Shown here: in pieces, positions 27,516 through 35,726 of the stretch | How the letters are laid out: each line of letters begins with the position of its first letter | Position numbering within the stretch: position 1 is the stretch's first letter | Assembly (NCBI RefSeq): GCF_020782875.1 | Contig: NZ_JAJGBN010000001.1 | Span: forward strand, 868,001 to 932,000 | DNA: 64,000 nucleotides | DNA from: Allomuricauda sp. M10 | GTDB taxonomy: Bacteria; Bacteroidota; Bacteroidia; Flavobacteriales; Flavobacteriaceae | Reading direction: 5' to 3' | Program-made: the position numbers and the translations under genes | Notes under the pieces: generated by a model | The model's database searches: none | What the model was told of the DNA's origin: nothing | Seen by the model: only the letters and a program-made list of their open reading frames with translations

Positions 27516-29339
27516 ATGTCAAAATCCCTATCCAAACTTCTTGTACCATGCTTATGCTGTCTGGTATTCAGTTGCTCCCAAGGGAAAAAGGAAGAAAATA
27601 AAGAAGAGGTTACAACGGTATCCCCCAACAAGGAAACGGTCCCAAAACCACAAAGTGATATTTTGGATTCCAAACCACCTGGAGATGGCGTCCTTGATGT
27701 GAACCTTAGTGACCCAAACCAAATGGAGGTATTTTTCAGGGCACTTCAAACCGATGATGCCGTACTCGGTCTTTTTGAGGAGAAACTTAAAAAAGGAGGG
27801 TTTTCCGAGGTGGAACTTCTCGAATTGAAGCATCGAATATCAACCTCCGATGTGGTAGTGGAATCAAAACAGATATCGGGTAATAATTCTGGGGATGCCG
27901 TAAAAAGAACGGCGCAAAACCTGTTCAAGACCGTTGCCAAAGGTACCGACCAGGTAATGCAGCGGGCCAACCCGAATGCCAGAAAGGTGGAAGATCTGAT
28001 CAATGAACGGCTGGCACTCATCAACCAGAAAACTGTTTACAATGCCAATGCCACGGAAGACTTGGCAAAAGCCAAAATGCTTGATTTGATGGGCAGCGAT
28101 GAAAGCCTTCTCTATGAAAAGATGACCCAAGCGGGAATTTATAACGCTTATGGGTTAAGGGAAGCTCAGGAAATCATTGCTAGGACAGAGAATCCAGATA
28201 GTATGGCAACGGCGATGGCCAGTTATTTGAAAATGACGGAAAAGGAAATTCAATTGCTGGAAAAGGTGCCTTCCTTTGAGCGCTATTTGAACGAACGGGA
28301 AGCACGGGATAACCAAGCTGCAAAGTTGGACTCAGAAGTTGAAAACCATCTTAAAAGTGGCAAAGCATCGGAAGCCTTCACCAAAATGTTGAATCATCAT
28401 ACCAAAATAGCAAGCTTGAATGCCAAATCCGTATTGAATAAATCAAAAAAGGCCCGTGCAGAGTTCCAAAAGCTCAATCCAACCTGGGATAGCAAGGATG
28501 AAGCCGTGGGCAATACCTATTTGGACGAAAAGGGAAATGTAGTGTTTCTCCCTTTGGGAAAAATCTCGTTTGCCGACCGCGTGGTGAGTCATAATCCCGG
28601 ATTTCCAAAAGGGGGATTTTCCCAGGGATCTCTTGGTGAACCCGATCTCCCCAAGGATTTGGGCAAGTTCGATGCTCGATTTTGCAGTATAGGTATTGGC
28701 GGGGTACTGGTACTTGAATTTACCGATAATGCCCTGACCGATGTTAATGGTCCCGATCTTTTCATTTTTGAAATTGGCAAGGTGGAACCCACAGTATTGG
28801 AAATTTCCAAAGATGGTACCGAGTGGATCCATGTTGGGGAGATTGAAGGAGGAACGGCCATGGTGGATATCCATGAATTTGTAAAACAAGGTGAGACCTT
28901 CACCTTTGTTCGGTTGACCGATTTAATGACCGAAAGTGGTATTCCTGGTGCCGATGTGGATGCCGTTGCCGCAATAGGGGGTGCCATTCGTTTGCAATTG
29001 GACAGTTCGGTTTTGTTCGAGTTTGGAAAATTTGAGCTGAAACCTGAAGCCGAAGCATTGCTATCGGAGCTTATCCCTCAAATTGAACAACTGGGAAAAG
29101 GGACTATAGTGGTGGAAGGGCACACTGACAATATTGGTAATGCAGCTTCGAACAAAAAACTGTCGGAACAAAGGGCCCAAAGTGTCAGCAACGTACTAAA
29201 ATCCTTAATGAAGGAATCAGCGAGTAACTTTTCCTGGCAAACCAAAGGTTTTGGGGATTCACAGCCCGTTGCCCCAAACAATACGGAGGAAAATCGGCAA
29301 AGAAACCGAAGAGTGGAACTGTTGATTTTGCCTAAATAA
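27516..29339 (+). CDS. OmpA-family lipoprotein with coiled coil and lectin-like domain
   Basis: A 607-residue lipoprotein (LVPCLCCLVFSCSQGKKE, lipobox VFSC). After a disordered acidic linker comes a long helical region (about 60-320), then a beta-sandwich of the kind KISFADRVVSHNPGFPKGGF ... DLFIFEIGKVEPTVLEISKDGTEW (about 340-480), and finally an OmpA domain (490-607) with SVLFEFGKFELKPEAE, VVEGHTDNIGN and SEQRAQSVSNVL, which binds peptidoglycan. Probably bridges the outer membrane and cell wall. Fourth gene of the cluster. Confidence 0.85.
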   Translation: MSKSLSKLLVPCLCCLVFSCSQGKKEENKEEVTTVSPNKETVPKPQSDILDSKPPGDGVLDVNLSDPNQMEVFFRALQTDDAVLGLFEEKLKKGGFSEVELLELKHRISTSDVVVESKQISGNNSGDAVKRTAQNLFKTVAKGTDQVMQRANPNARKVEDLINERLALINQKTVYNANATEDLAKAKMLDLMGSDESLLYEKMTQAGIYNAYGLREAQEIIARTENPDSMATAMASYLKMTEKEIQLLEKVPSFERYLNEREARDNQAAKLDSEVENHLKSGKASEAFTKMLNHHTKIASLNAKSVLNKSKKARAEFQKLNPTWDSKDEAVGNTYLDEKGNVVFLPLGKISFADRVVSHNPGFPKGGFSQGSLGEPDLPKDLGKFDARFCSIGIGGVLVLEFTDNALTDVNGPDLFIFEIGKVEPTVLEISKDGTEWIHVGEIEGGTAMVDIHEFVKQGETFTFVRLTDLMTESGIPGADVDAVAAIGGAIRLQLDSSVLFEFGKFELKPEAEALLSELIPQIEQLGKGTIVVEGHTDNIGNAASNKKLSEQRAQSVSNVLKSLMKESASNFSWQTKGFGDSQPVAPNNTEENRQRNRRVELLILPK

Positions 29340-29386
29340 CGAGAAGATTGATTAAAATGTAAACAATTGATAATTAATAGGATAAA

Positions 29387-30019
29387 ATGAAAAAATCAAA
29401 CCTCATAATTTGTTTGGCCTCACTTCTGATTTGGATATCCTGTAAGAACAATCCTGAAGCTCAAAATATTGAAAAGGATAATCCGAAGGCGGAAAGTGCA
29501 ACCAAAACATCCATTCCAACAGAAACCATGATGGGGACGGTTAATGATATAAAGGTAAATGCAGAGGCCCTAAGAAATACAAAACCGATTTCCAAGGAAG
29601 TGTTTAAGGCATGGCTGCCGGATGAATTATTGGGTATGCGGCGCACTGGCTATACCTTGGGGGCCATGGTGATGGGTGAAATAGCTTCAGTGGAAGCAAA
29701 TTATGTATCGGCGGACAATGTTCGTAAACTGAAAGTGGAAGTGATGGATTGTGCAGGGGAGATGGGAGCATCAGTAGCTATGGCGGCCCAAGTAACCTTG
29801 GCTTCGGATTACGAGGAGGAAAGCGAGACCAAAAGGAAACGTACCCTTACCAAAAATGGAGTACGTGCCGTTGAGGAATACCAAAAAAAGAAAGGGAATA
29901 CCATTTTGGAATGCCTTGTAGAAAGTCGTTTTTATGTAAAAATTACAGGTGAAAAAATGGAGCCTGATGATGTTTGGGAAGCCCTTGCGGCCCTAAAGGC
30001 AGAAAGTCTGATTGAATAA
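29387..30019 (+). CDS. lipoprotein of unknown function
   Basis: A 210-residue lipoprotein with leader MKKSNLIICLASLLIWISC (Cys19). The linker is rich in Lys, Glu and Thr; the globular part begins SKEVFKAWLPDELLGMRRTG, followed by strands and a basic helix (EESETKRKRTLTKNGVRAVEEY). In size and layout it resembles the first gene of the cluster (25028), but I see no clear sequence identity. Last gene of the run. Confidence 0.65.
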   Translation: MKKSNLIICLASLLIWISCKNNPEAQNIEKDNPKAESATKTSIPTETMMGTVNDIKVNAEALRNTKPISKEVFKAWLPDELLGMRRTGYTLGAMVMGEIASVEANYVSADNVRKLKVEVMDCAGEMGASVAMAAQVTLASDYEEESETKRKRTLTKNGVRAVEEYQKKKGNTILECLVESRFYVKITGEKMEPDDVWEALAALKAESLIE

Positions 30020-30112
30020 GGTGACCAAAAATTTATTAAAGCATCAATAAGAAAATCCAAACAGATTGTATGCTTCGTGAAAACCATTAAACTGGCTCGG
30101 CTCCGGATGCAT

Positions 30113-31234
30113 TTACATTTTTGAAAGAATCAACAATACATTTGCAACAACGTCATCGTATTTTTCGTATTCGCCACGATCGTATCGGTATAATTCATCC
30201 AGAATAACAGGAATGTATTTAAAATTCCTTTTGGTGATGTATTCAATTTTTAATCGTTCGGCACTTTCCGGATTGCTAATTTTTTCCGCGATGAAGATTT
30301 CTCCCGCCCGTACAAAATGTTCATATAAGCAAACTCTCCAGGTATTATAGCCTTGATCATTCATTGCCTGTTTTAAGGTGGGAAACAAGTGTTCCGACGC
30401 TTGGAACAAAGCCTCAGGTTGTTTTGCGACAATAGGGTTTATGAAGGAATGGCCAAATTCATGTATGGTCAACTCGTTTAGTTTTTCCTTGTGGGTGAAA
30501 CCCATGTTGAGATTACTCTCATTCTCAAAATCTTGAAAATCCACTGCGCCGAACACACTATAAATGTTATCCTTTATTTTGATGCCAAATCCCATGCCCT
30601 TCGGAATGGTCAAACTGGGCACCAAGTGGTAGGATGAAAAAGCGTGTTTATAGAATTTTTCCATCGTTTCCACAAATCCTTTGTTGGATACATTGATAAA
30701 GACCTCCTCCTTTGCCCTTTCATAAAAGGGATTGGACGTTTTCATGTACAAATCCAAATTGATTTCCTCCGAAAAAGCATTTAATCCATCAAGAAAAATC
30801 CGGGCATTTCTTAAAGCTTCTTCCTTGTTTTTTTCCTTTGAGAAATTGATATAGTATCCCACATCAAGGGAATCGGTGATCTTGGCATTGGGCACATCAG
30901 CCAGTTGCAATAAAAAGGCGGATAGATAATCCAACCATAAATGGTCCGCCACCCCGAACGCTTTGTTCAAATGTTCACTTTGGGCAAAATGCCCAAATTT
31001 CTTGTAGATATCATAACCGTAGCTGTGCCATTCCATTTTTGGTATGGTCCTGCCATCTACCACCACCGTTTTGTTTTCAATATCTACACCTTCAAACCCG
31101 ATAAAGTACCCTATTCCGAGTAGTTCTATGTTTTTGTTTATTTCAATTTGTATTTCATGGTCATTGCCTGATTGTGCCATCGAGGCAAGAGGTAATAGGA
31201 AAACTGTAAAAAGGATTGCGAATCGTTTCATCAT
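30113..31234 (-). CDS. DUF4932 secreted putative metalloprotease
   Basis: A 373-residue exported protein (signal peptide about 1-20, ending ASMAQS). The family hallmark EINKNIELLGIGYFIGFEG is at the N terminus, and LNELTIHEFGHSFINP carries HEFGH, a gluzincin-type HExxH zinc site; a downstream Glu in LYEHFVRAGEIFIAE could be the third ligand. Proteolysis is inferred from these motifs. Convergent with the cluster upstream; no operon partner. Confidence 0.82.
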   Translation of the reverse strand: MMKRFAILFTVFLLPLASMAQSGNDHEIQIEINKNIELLGIGYFIGFEGVDIENKTVVVDGRTIPKMEWHSYGYDIYKKFGHFAQSEHLNKAFGVADHLWLDYLSAFLLQLADVPNAKITDSLDVGYYINFSKEKNKEEALRNARIFLDGLNAFSEEINLDLYMKTSNPFYERAKEEVFINVSNKGFVETMEKFYKHAFSSYHLVPSLTIPKGMGFGIKIKDNIYSVFGAVDFQDFENESNLNMGFTHKEKLNELTIHEFGHSFINPIVAKQPEALFQASEHLFPTLKQAMNDQGYNTWRVCLYEHFVRAGEIFIAEKISNPESAERLKIEYITKRNFKYIPVILDELYRYDRGEYEKYDDVVANVLLILSKM

Positions 31235-31321
31235 TTTTTTTTTGACAAATCAAAGGCGATTTTAGGACAATATCGCCTACATGAATGTTTTAGGACGTCC
31301 AGAAACGTGTTTTCGCACGCA

Positions 31322-32398
31322 TTATTTTTTAAGAAAGTCCGAAGGATTTTTCCCGGTTTGGGCCTTAAAGGATTGGTTAAAAGTTGATTTGGAACTGAAA
31401 CCCACATCCATCGCTATCCCCAATAGGCTCTTATGTGCTTGTTTCGGGTCCTGGATCTGATCAATGGCCTCCTTTACCCTGAATTGGTTCACAAAATGTC
31501 TAAAAGTTGTTTTGTGATAGGAGTTGATCAGTTCTGAAAGATATCGTTCAGGAAGATGCAATTGTTCCGCTACTTGCTCCAAGGTCAATTTCGGTTGAAG
31601 GAATAACTTATCCACTTCGAACAAGTGGTTCAGTCGTTCCAGTTCCTTTGCATCATCAAGGTTTGGATAGCTGTTTCTCTTATTTTGAGATTTCACAAAT
31701 TCCGGAACATCAAAAAATTTGGGCTGAAAGTACCCTAAGTATCCTAAAATGAAAATGAATAAAAGTATCAAGGTTTTGATGACTTCAAACACTTCTATCT
31801 TGAAAAAGGATTGAAGGATCCATAACAGCGTCAGTAAAGAAAAAACTCCAAAGAACAGATACAATTTAATGAGCGGACGGGAGCCAGTTCTTCCCGGATG
31901 ACCCTTTAATTGAAGGGTCAGGCCAAATAGAGTCAAGGCGAAATACACCAACACTGAGACCATCCCGATTACGGGAAGAATTTCCGTCAAGAAGAACCAA
32001 AAGGGGTTTTTGATCAAATGAATGTCGGTTCCCCAAATCTTATTGGAGTAAAAGGCGAAGGCGGCCAGCAAAATCTCTACGCATGCGGGCACAAAATACA
32101 GCACATGCTTCTTGCTGAACCGAAAAGATGCCTTTGTGCTGGCCTTCAGAAAAAAGAGAATGGCAGGTGGCAAGATCAAATAGGAACCCAAGATCCAAAA
32201 GGGAAACAGATGTTTTGTGCCATGGTAACCAATGGTCATGGCCCAGGCGTTCAACATTTCCAAAGTCAAAACCAGGATTATCCATCCCAAAAAGAAATTG
32301 GACCATCTTTTTTTGACAATGGTAGAAATTAAGCCCAAACTTAAAAGGATTCCCTGGCCTGAAATCAACAAAAGGACGATCTGTTCAAAATTTTTCAA
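31322..32398 (-). CDS. AraC family regulator with membrane sensor domain
   Basis: A 358-residue protein: seven hydrophobic helices over residues 5-220 (for example IVLLLISGQGILLSLGLIST and TLILLFIFILGYLGYF), then an AraC DNA-binding domain with HLPERYLSELINSYHKTTF and AMDVGFSSKSTFNQSFKAQTGKNPSDF. Such 7TM-AraC fusions occur widely in Bacteroidota and presumably pass membrane signals to DNA at the membrane. Signal and target unknown; the start follows an empty 300-base stretch. Confidence 0.9.
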   Translation of the reverse strand: MKNFEQIVLLLISGQGILLSLGLISTIVKKRWSNFFLGWIILVLTLEMLNAWAMTIGYHGTKHLFPFWILGSYLILPPAILFFLKASTKASFRFSKKHVLYFVPACVEILLAAFAFYSNKIWGTDIHLIKNPFWFFLTEILPVIGMVSVLVYFALTLFGLTLQLKGHPGRTGSRPLIKLYLFFGVFSLLTLLWILQSFFKIEVFEVIKTLILLFIFILGYLGYFQPKFFDVPEFVKSQNKRNSYPNLDDAKELERLNHLFEVDKLFLQPKLTLEQVAEQLHLPERYLSELINSYHKTTFRHFVNQFRVKEAIDQIQDPKQAHKSLLGIAMDVGFSSKSTFNQSFKAQTGKNPSDFLKK

Positions 32399-32714
32399 CG
32401 AAGGGCTTGTTTATGATTGACTTAGGTTGCCTTTTAAAATGTCAATGTTTTTATGTAATGGTGAGGTTCCATGGAGCATTTATGGTAATTTAAACATATT
32501 TCCATGCAATCACTAATGTTAATGGGGCTTTTACCTACCAAAGATTTCAGATTGGTAAAATGTGATGACCGGAGAGTGTTTAAGGGTTATGAATTGTCAT
32601 CTTCATTACAGGGGCTATATTGGAAAACAATATTAATACCAATTTGTACTAACCATTTTCCGGAAATTTAAGGACTTACACCCTTAAGCGGACATGAAAA
32701 GAAGATTTTTTTGG
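32399..32714. other. no gene seen
   Basis: Roughly 316 bases between the AraC gene and the first attC-like repeat, with no conserved reading frame, tRNA or strong hairpin. AT content rises toward the right. It likely holds the AraC promoter near its right-facing start, but no clear box was found. Confidence 0.4.
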
Positions 32715-32845
32715 CGCTAACGGTACAGCTATGAGTAGTGCGGGATTTTAAGCCCTAACTATTCGGTTTGGTACCGACCTTTGTTTTTGTGTTTATACTT
32801 TCATTTTATCACTTTCGCACCAATTGTTCATGGCCATTGTTGTGC
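32715..32845 (-). repeat. attC-like palindromic repeat, copy A
   Basis: An imperfect palindrome about 131 bp long that ends, on the minus strand, 12 bases after the hexapeptide gene stop with GCACAACAATGGCCATG and finishes with CATAGCTGTACCGTTAGCG. The central motif CGGTTTGGTACCGACCTTT (32764-32782) recurs in copy B as CGGTTTGGCACAGACTTT. The arrangement gene-then-palindrome is that of a gene cassette. Confidence 0.55.
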
Positions 32846-32857
32846 GTTTAGCTTTTG

Positions 32858-33463
32858 TCATTGTATTTGTTCAATTAATTCAAGTCGTTTTACAATGCTG
32901 TTTTTTTCTAAAATTGTTCCTGGTGATAAAACTGCATTTGCTCCAATTTTGGAATTGTCGCCAACCAACGAACCAAATTTTTCAGTTTTGGTGTCAATGA
33001 GTCGATTGTTGTGTTTTATAAAAATTCGCTTGTTATGTCTTTCGTTGTAGTGATTTGCACACAATGAACCTGCCTCAAAATTTATGTTTTGTCCAAGAAT
33101 GCTGTTTCCAATGTAGTTGAAATGGGCAACAGCCGTTCGGTCAAAAAGCATGGACTGTTTTATTTCAGAACCTGGTCCAATCGTTACGGAGTTGCTCAAA
33201 AAAATCGGTCCTCGCAAATAGGCGTGAGCACCGATAAAACAGTTTTCGGAAATGATGATTGTTCCCTTTAATGTTACACCTTGTTCAATGGTTGCTGTCT
33301 TGTGAATAGCAATGTTGTTTTCTATTTTGTAGTCACTGTCTAATGTTTTTATGTATTGTAGCAATATGTTGTCTAAGTTGTCAATGATTTGCCAAGGTTG
33401 CAAATTGTTGCCTTGTAATAATGCAAGTTTCGGATTTTCTATGTATTGTTTTAAGTCTATCAT
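32858..33463 (-). CDS. left-handed beta-helix (hexapeptide) transferase-like protein
   Basis: A 201-residue protein whose core (50-180) is made of hexapeptide turns (IAIHKTATIEQGVTLKGTI, CFIGAHAYLRGPIFL, GPGSEIKQSML, IGANAVLSPGTIL), as in the C-terminal part of GlmU/nucleotide-sugar pyrophosphorylase proteins, with FNYIGNSILGQNINFEAGS. No nucleotidyltransferase domain is fused. Substrate unknown. Codon use is AT-rich against the flanking genes. Its start overlaps the VOC gene's end by 4 bases. Confidence 0.75.
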   Translation of the reverse strand: MIDLKQYIENPKLALLQGNNLQPWQIIDNLDNILLQYIKTLDSDYKIENNIAIHKTATIEQGVTLKGTIIISENCFIGAHAYLRGPIFLSNSVTIGPGSEIKQSMLFDRTAVAHFNYIGNSILGQNINFEAGSLCANHYNERHNKRIFIKHNNRLIDTKTEKFGSLVGDNSKIGANAVLSPGTILEKNSIVKRLELIEQIQ

Positions 33464-33846
33464 AGTTCGTAAAACTCAACTGGTAAATTGTCTGGGTCGG
33501 AAAAAAACGTGAATTTTTTGTTTGTGTATTCGTCTATGCGAATTGGCTCTGTTATGATGTTTTTTGATGTCAAAAATAAAATTGCTTTTTCAATGTCTTT
33601 CACTCCAAAAGCAATATGTCTTAATCCTGTTGCTTCGGGTCTTGTCGGTCTTTGTGGTGGATTAGGAAAAGAAAAAAGTTCAATTATGTATTGTCCGTTA
33701 AGCGAAAGGTCAAGTTTATAAGATTGTCTTTCTTGTCTGTAAACTTCATTGTCAATTTTAAAACCTAAAATGTCCGTATAAAACTGTTTTGATTTTTGGT
33801 AGTCAGTACAGATTATTGCGATATGATGTAATTTTTCTATTTGCAT
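33460..33846 (-). CDS. VOC family protein, GloA2/YaeR-like
   Basis: A 128-residue glyoxalase-fold protein: MQIEKLHHIAIICTDYQKSK, a metal-binding His in LHHIAI, a second His in LRHIAFGVKDIE, and the closing Glu in DPDNLPVEFYEL. This matches the small SMU/YaeR-type VOC family. It is translationally coupled to the hexapeptide gene. The start is the internal ATG; the longer frame runs back toward repeat copy B. Confidence 0.82.
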   Translation of the reverse strand: MQIEKLHHIAIICTDYQKSKQFYTDILGFKIDNEVYRQERQSYKLDLSLNGQYIIELFSFPNPPQRPTRPEATGLRHIAFGVKDIEKAILFLTSKNIITEPIRIDEYTNKKFTFFSDPDNLPVEFYEL

Positions 33847-33881
33847 TTTGTCAGTGTAGCGATACCTTTTTAAGCTGACGT

Positions 33882-34034
33882 ACAACGGTCTTGTATAACC
33901 GTCAGTTACGCGTTTGTATGCGTTAATTTTCGGTTTGGCACAGACTTTAACAATTCCGAGTGGATTCTAGCCTGCCCTGAGCGCAGTCGAAGGGTGGTCG
34001 AATCCGCCGTAATTGCGGTTATATATTGTTGTGC
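33882..34034 (-). repeat. attC-like palindromic repeat, copy B, with REP hairpin inside
   Basis: Outer arms match as an inverted repeat: ACAACGGTCTTGTATAACCG at the left and, on the other strand, ACAACAATATATAACCG at the right, followed inward by TTACG on both sides. The centre shares the CGGTTTGGCACAGACTTT motif with copy A. Inside it (33975-33994) is CCCTGAGCGCAGTCGAAGGG, a hairpin related to the repeats at 37.7 kb. The right end lies within the last codons of the HEPN-like gene. Confidence 0.6.
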
Positions 34035-35077
34035 TTAGTGCTTTTTTCATTTCCTAATTCCAGAGCCATTTGTATAAAATCAGAGATGCTTTTTCCTAAA
34101 ATAGCCATTCCTGCATCGTGAGGGTTTTCTAATTTATACCGTCCTTTTGCTGAACCATTTAGTGCATAGTCAAATCCGTCTATTGTAACAATACACCAAT
34201 GATTTTGTCTACACTCTATAATAACTTCGTCAACATAAAAAGGCCAATCTCCATTATATTCTGATTTTAAGATTTTCTTTGATATGTATTCAGGATTCAC
34301 ATTCCGTTGAATCTCGTCTAACATTGTTCTTTTGTGAACTTTTTTTGGTGCTTCCTTATATTTTGTGGTTTGACTTCGATAATCCTTCTTTCCAAAATCT
34401 TTTTCATATAACATTCCAAAATCGAAAAACGTAGAAGCCGATAGTTGCAAGCCTTGTTGCCCTAAACATTTAAAAATAAATTGTCTTGAAATTGCAGAAA
34501 TGAACTTTTCAAATACAATGATTATATAGGTAGATATTTTTTGATAAACTTCGTGACTCAAATTAAAATCCATTAATTTTTCATAATCTTTTAAGTCAAG
34601 TACTTTGTTTTCAAACTCTTCCCATAACTTTTTCGTATTTACTCCAATTTGTGCATTATCGGTAATCAAATCGAAATTATGATATCTTGCTAATTTACCG
34701 AACTCGGAAAGTATAAAAAGAAGCTCTTTTAAATCCGAGTTCGCTTGTATAAATTCATTGTCTAAATCAAACTGAGGTCTATTGAAATCAAAATAATAAT
34801 TGTCGATAATTTCCTTTAGCAGTTTTTCTAAATCGTGTCCTAAGTTTTTGAGATACCTAAAGTTTGGAAGTTCTTGGTGTTTATGGAAATAACCCAAGCA
34901 AATGTAGGCTTTCATGAATCTCTCAAACCCTTGTGATAAAAGTTGAAAAGGAAGAAAGTAAAAATCGTTATTGAGATTGATATTCTGAAGTTCACCAAAA
35001 CCTAATTTAATCAACTTGTCAGAGGTTTCAAATTCCTCCAAAAGTGCAAAATATTTTATGTTCTCAATTTCTGACAT
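34019..35077 (-). CDS. unknown protein with HEPN-like N-terminal region
   Basis: A 352-residue soluble helical protein. The segment FQLLSQGFERFMKAYICLGY ... GHDLEKLLKEIID resembles the two central helices of HEPN domains, which often act as RNases in toxin-antitoxin or phage-defence systems; the classical Rx4-6H motif is not evident. The C-terminal third (about 235-345) is a different, basic domain. AT-rich, flanked by attC-like repeats, no antitoxin partner visible. The functional call is an inference. Confidence 0.6.
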   Translation of the reverse strand: MSEIENIKYFALLEEFETSDKLIKLGFGELQNINLNNDFYFLPFQLLSQGFERFMKAYICLGYFHKHQELPNFRYLKNLGHDLEKLLKEIIDNYYFDFNRPQFDLDNEFIQANSDLKELLFILSEFGKLARYHNFDLITDNAQIGVNTKKLWEEFENKVLDLKDYEKLMDFNLSHEVYQKISTYIIIVFEKFISAISRQFIFKCLGQQGLQLSASTFFDFGMLYEKDFGKKDYRSQTTKYKEAPKKVHKRTMLDEIQRNVNPEYISKKILKSEYNGDWPFYVDEVIIECRQNHWCIVTIDGFDYALNGSAKGRYKLENPHDAGMAILGKSISDFIQMALELGNEKSTKHNNI

Positions 35078-35430
35078 TCTGTTTTTTCTGCATTAAGCAC
35101 AACTTGTTTATAGAAACGTAAAATACATCTCTATACACCCAAAATAGAAATAAAACCGATGATTTGGGTTGTTTTCTATATTAAATCTCAAACTCATCAA
35201 ATGGATTTTTTATTTTGTCTAGACTTGTGGTGCTAACATGAGTCGCGGGCCATGTATTTATTCAGTAAATCAATCATCCGAATTGGAACATACCTGTCCT
35301 TGGGGCCTTCGGTGGATTTATGTGCATAAACAGTTGGCTGGGAAAGTAAAATAGGGAAGAATTTTAAATAACAATTTCTAGCTTGAAATAAAATGACCAG
35401 TTCTGTCAACTAGATTGTCAACCAAAAAAT
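35078..35430. other. no gene seen; possible degenerate attC-like end
   Basis: An AT-rich stretch with no conserved frame. At 35095-35118 AAGCACAACTTGTTTATAG resembles the repeat ends at 32.8 and 34.0 kb and lies just upstream of the HEPN-like gene, where a third copy would be expected; no clear opposite arm exists. Confidence 0.35.
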
Positions 35431-35454
35431 AAAAGCCCCTAAAAAGGGGCTTTT
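35431..35454 (-). terminator. terminator of the tRNA-Ser gene
   Basis: AAAAGCCCCT and its mirror AGGGGCTTTT form a 10-bp perfect stem with a 4-base A loop (35431-35454), 12 bases beyond the tRNA 3' end. Confidence 0.88.
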
Positions 35455-35466
35455 CACGTCATTAAG

Positions 35467-35551
35467 CGGAGAAAGAGGGATTCGAACCCCCGGAGGTGTG
35501 ACCCTCAACAGTTTTCAAGACTGCCGCATTCGACCACTCTGCCATTTCTCC
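35467..35551 (-). tRNA. tRNA-Ser (anticodon UGA)
   Basis: An 85-base class II tRNA: acceptor GGAGAAA pairs with TTTCTCC, D arm TGGCAGAGTGGTCGAATGCG, anticodon loop CTTGAAAA giving UGA, a long variable arm, and T loop GGTTCGAATCC. The CCA end is not encoded. The 3' end faces the AT-rich block at 32.7-35.1 kb. Confidence 0.95.
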
Positions 35552-35562
35552 AGTAAAAAAGA

Positions 35563-35624
35563 AGGTCTGTTTTCAAGATTGCCGCTCCCGATAGCTATCG
35601 AGACGACCACTCTGCCAATCCTCC
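35563..35624 (-). pseudogene. broken tRNA-Ser copy with palindromic insert
   Basis: On the minus strand, GGAGGATTGGCAGAGTGGTC is followed by an 18-base insert around GATAGCTATC in the D loop, then GCGGCAATCTTGAAAACAG, the tRNA-Ser anticodon arm. It stops after the anticodon stem, 11 bases before the intact tRNA-Ser. So the 5' half is duplicated and disrupted; no 3' half exists. Confidence 0.75.
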
Positions 35625-35714
35625 TAAGCGGGTGCAAATATATAAAGCTTTTTCCTTCTGTGAAAAACCAAAGCATTTTATTTTTTATGGACCACAAAAT
35701 TCAACTATTGCCTG

Positions 35715-35722
35715 TACTTTTG
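35715..35722 (+). promoter_or_regulatory. -7 promoter box four bases before the TauE gene
   Basis: TACTTTTG matches TAnnTTTG, with 4 bases to the ATG at 35727, suggesting a leaderless transcript. Confidence 0.45.
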
Positions 35723-35726
35723 CGCC

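Noticed and set aside
32781..33050. 89-codon plus-strand frame across the attC-like repeat and hexapeptide gene end
   Set aside because: Overlaps a conserved gene on the other strand and a palindromic repeat; no family resemblance.
35563..35624. Second functional tRNA-Ser
   Set aside because: No variable arm, T arm or 3' acceptor strand; D loop disrupted by an insert.
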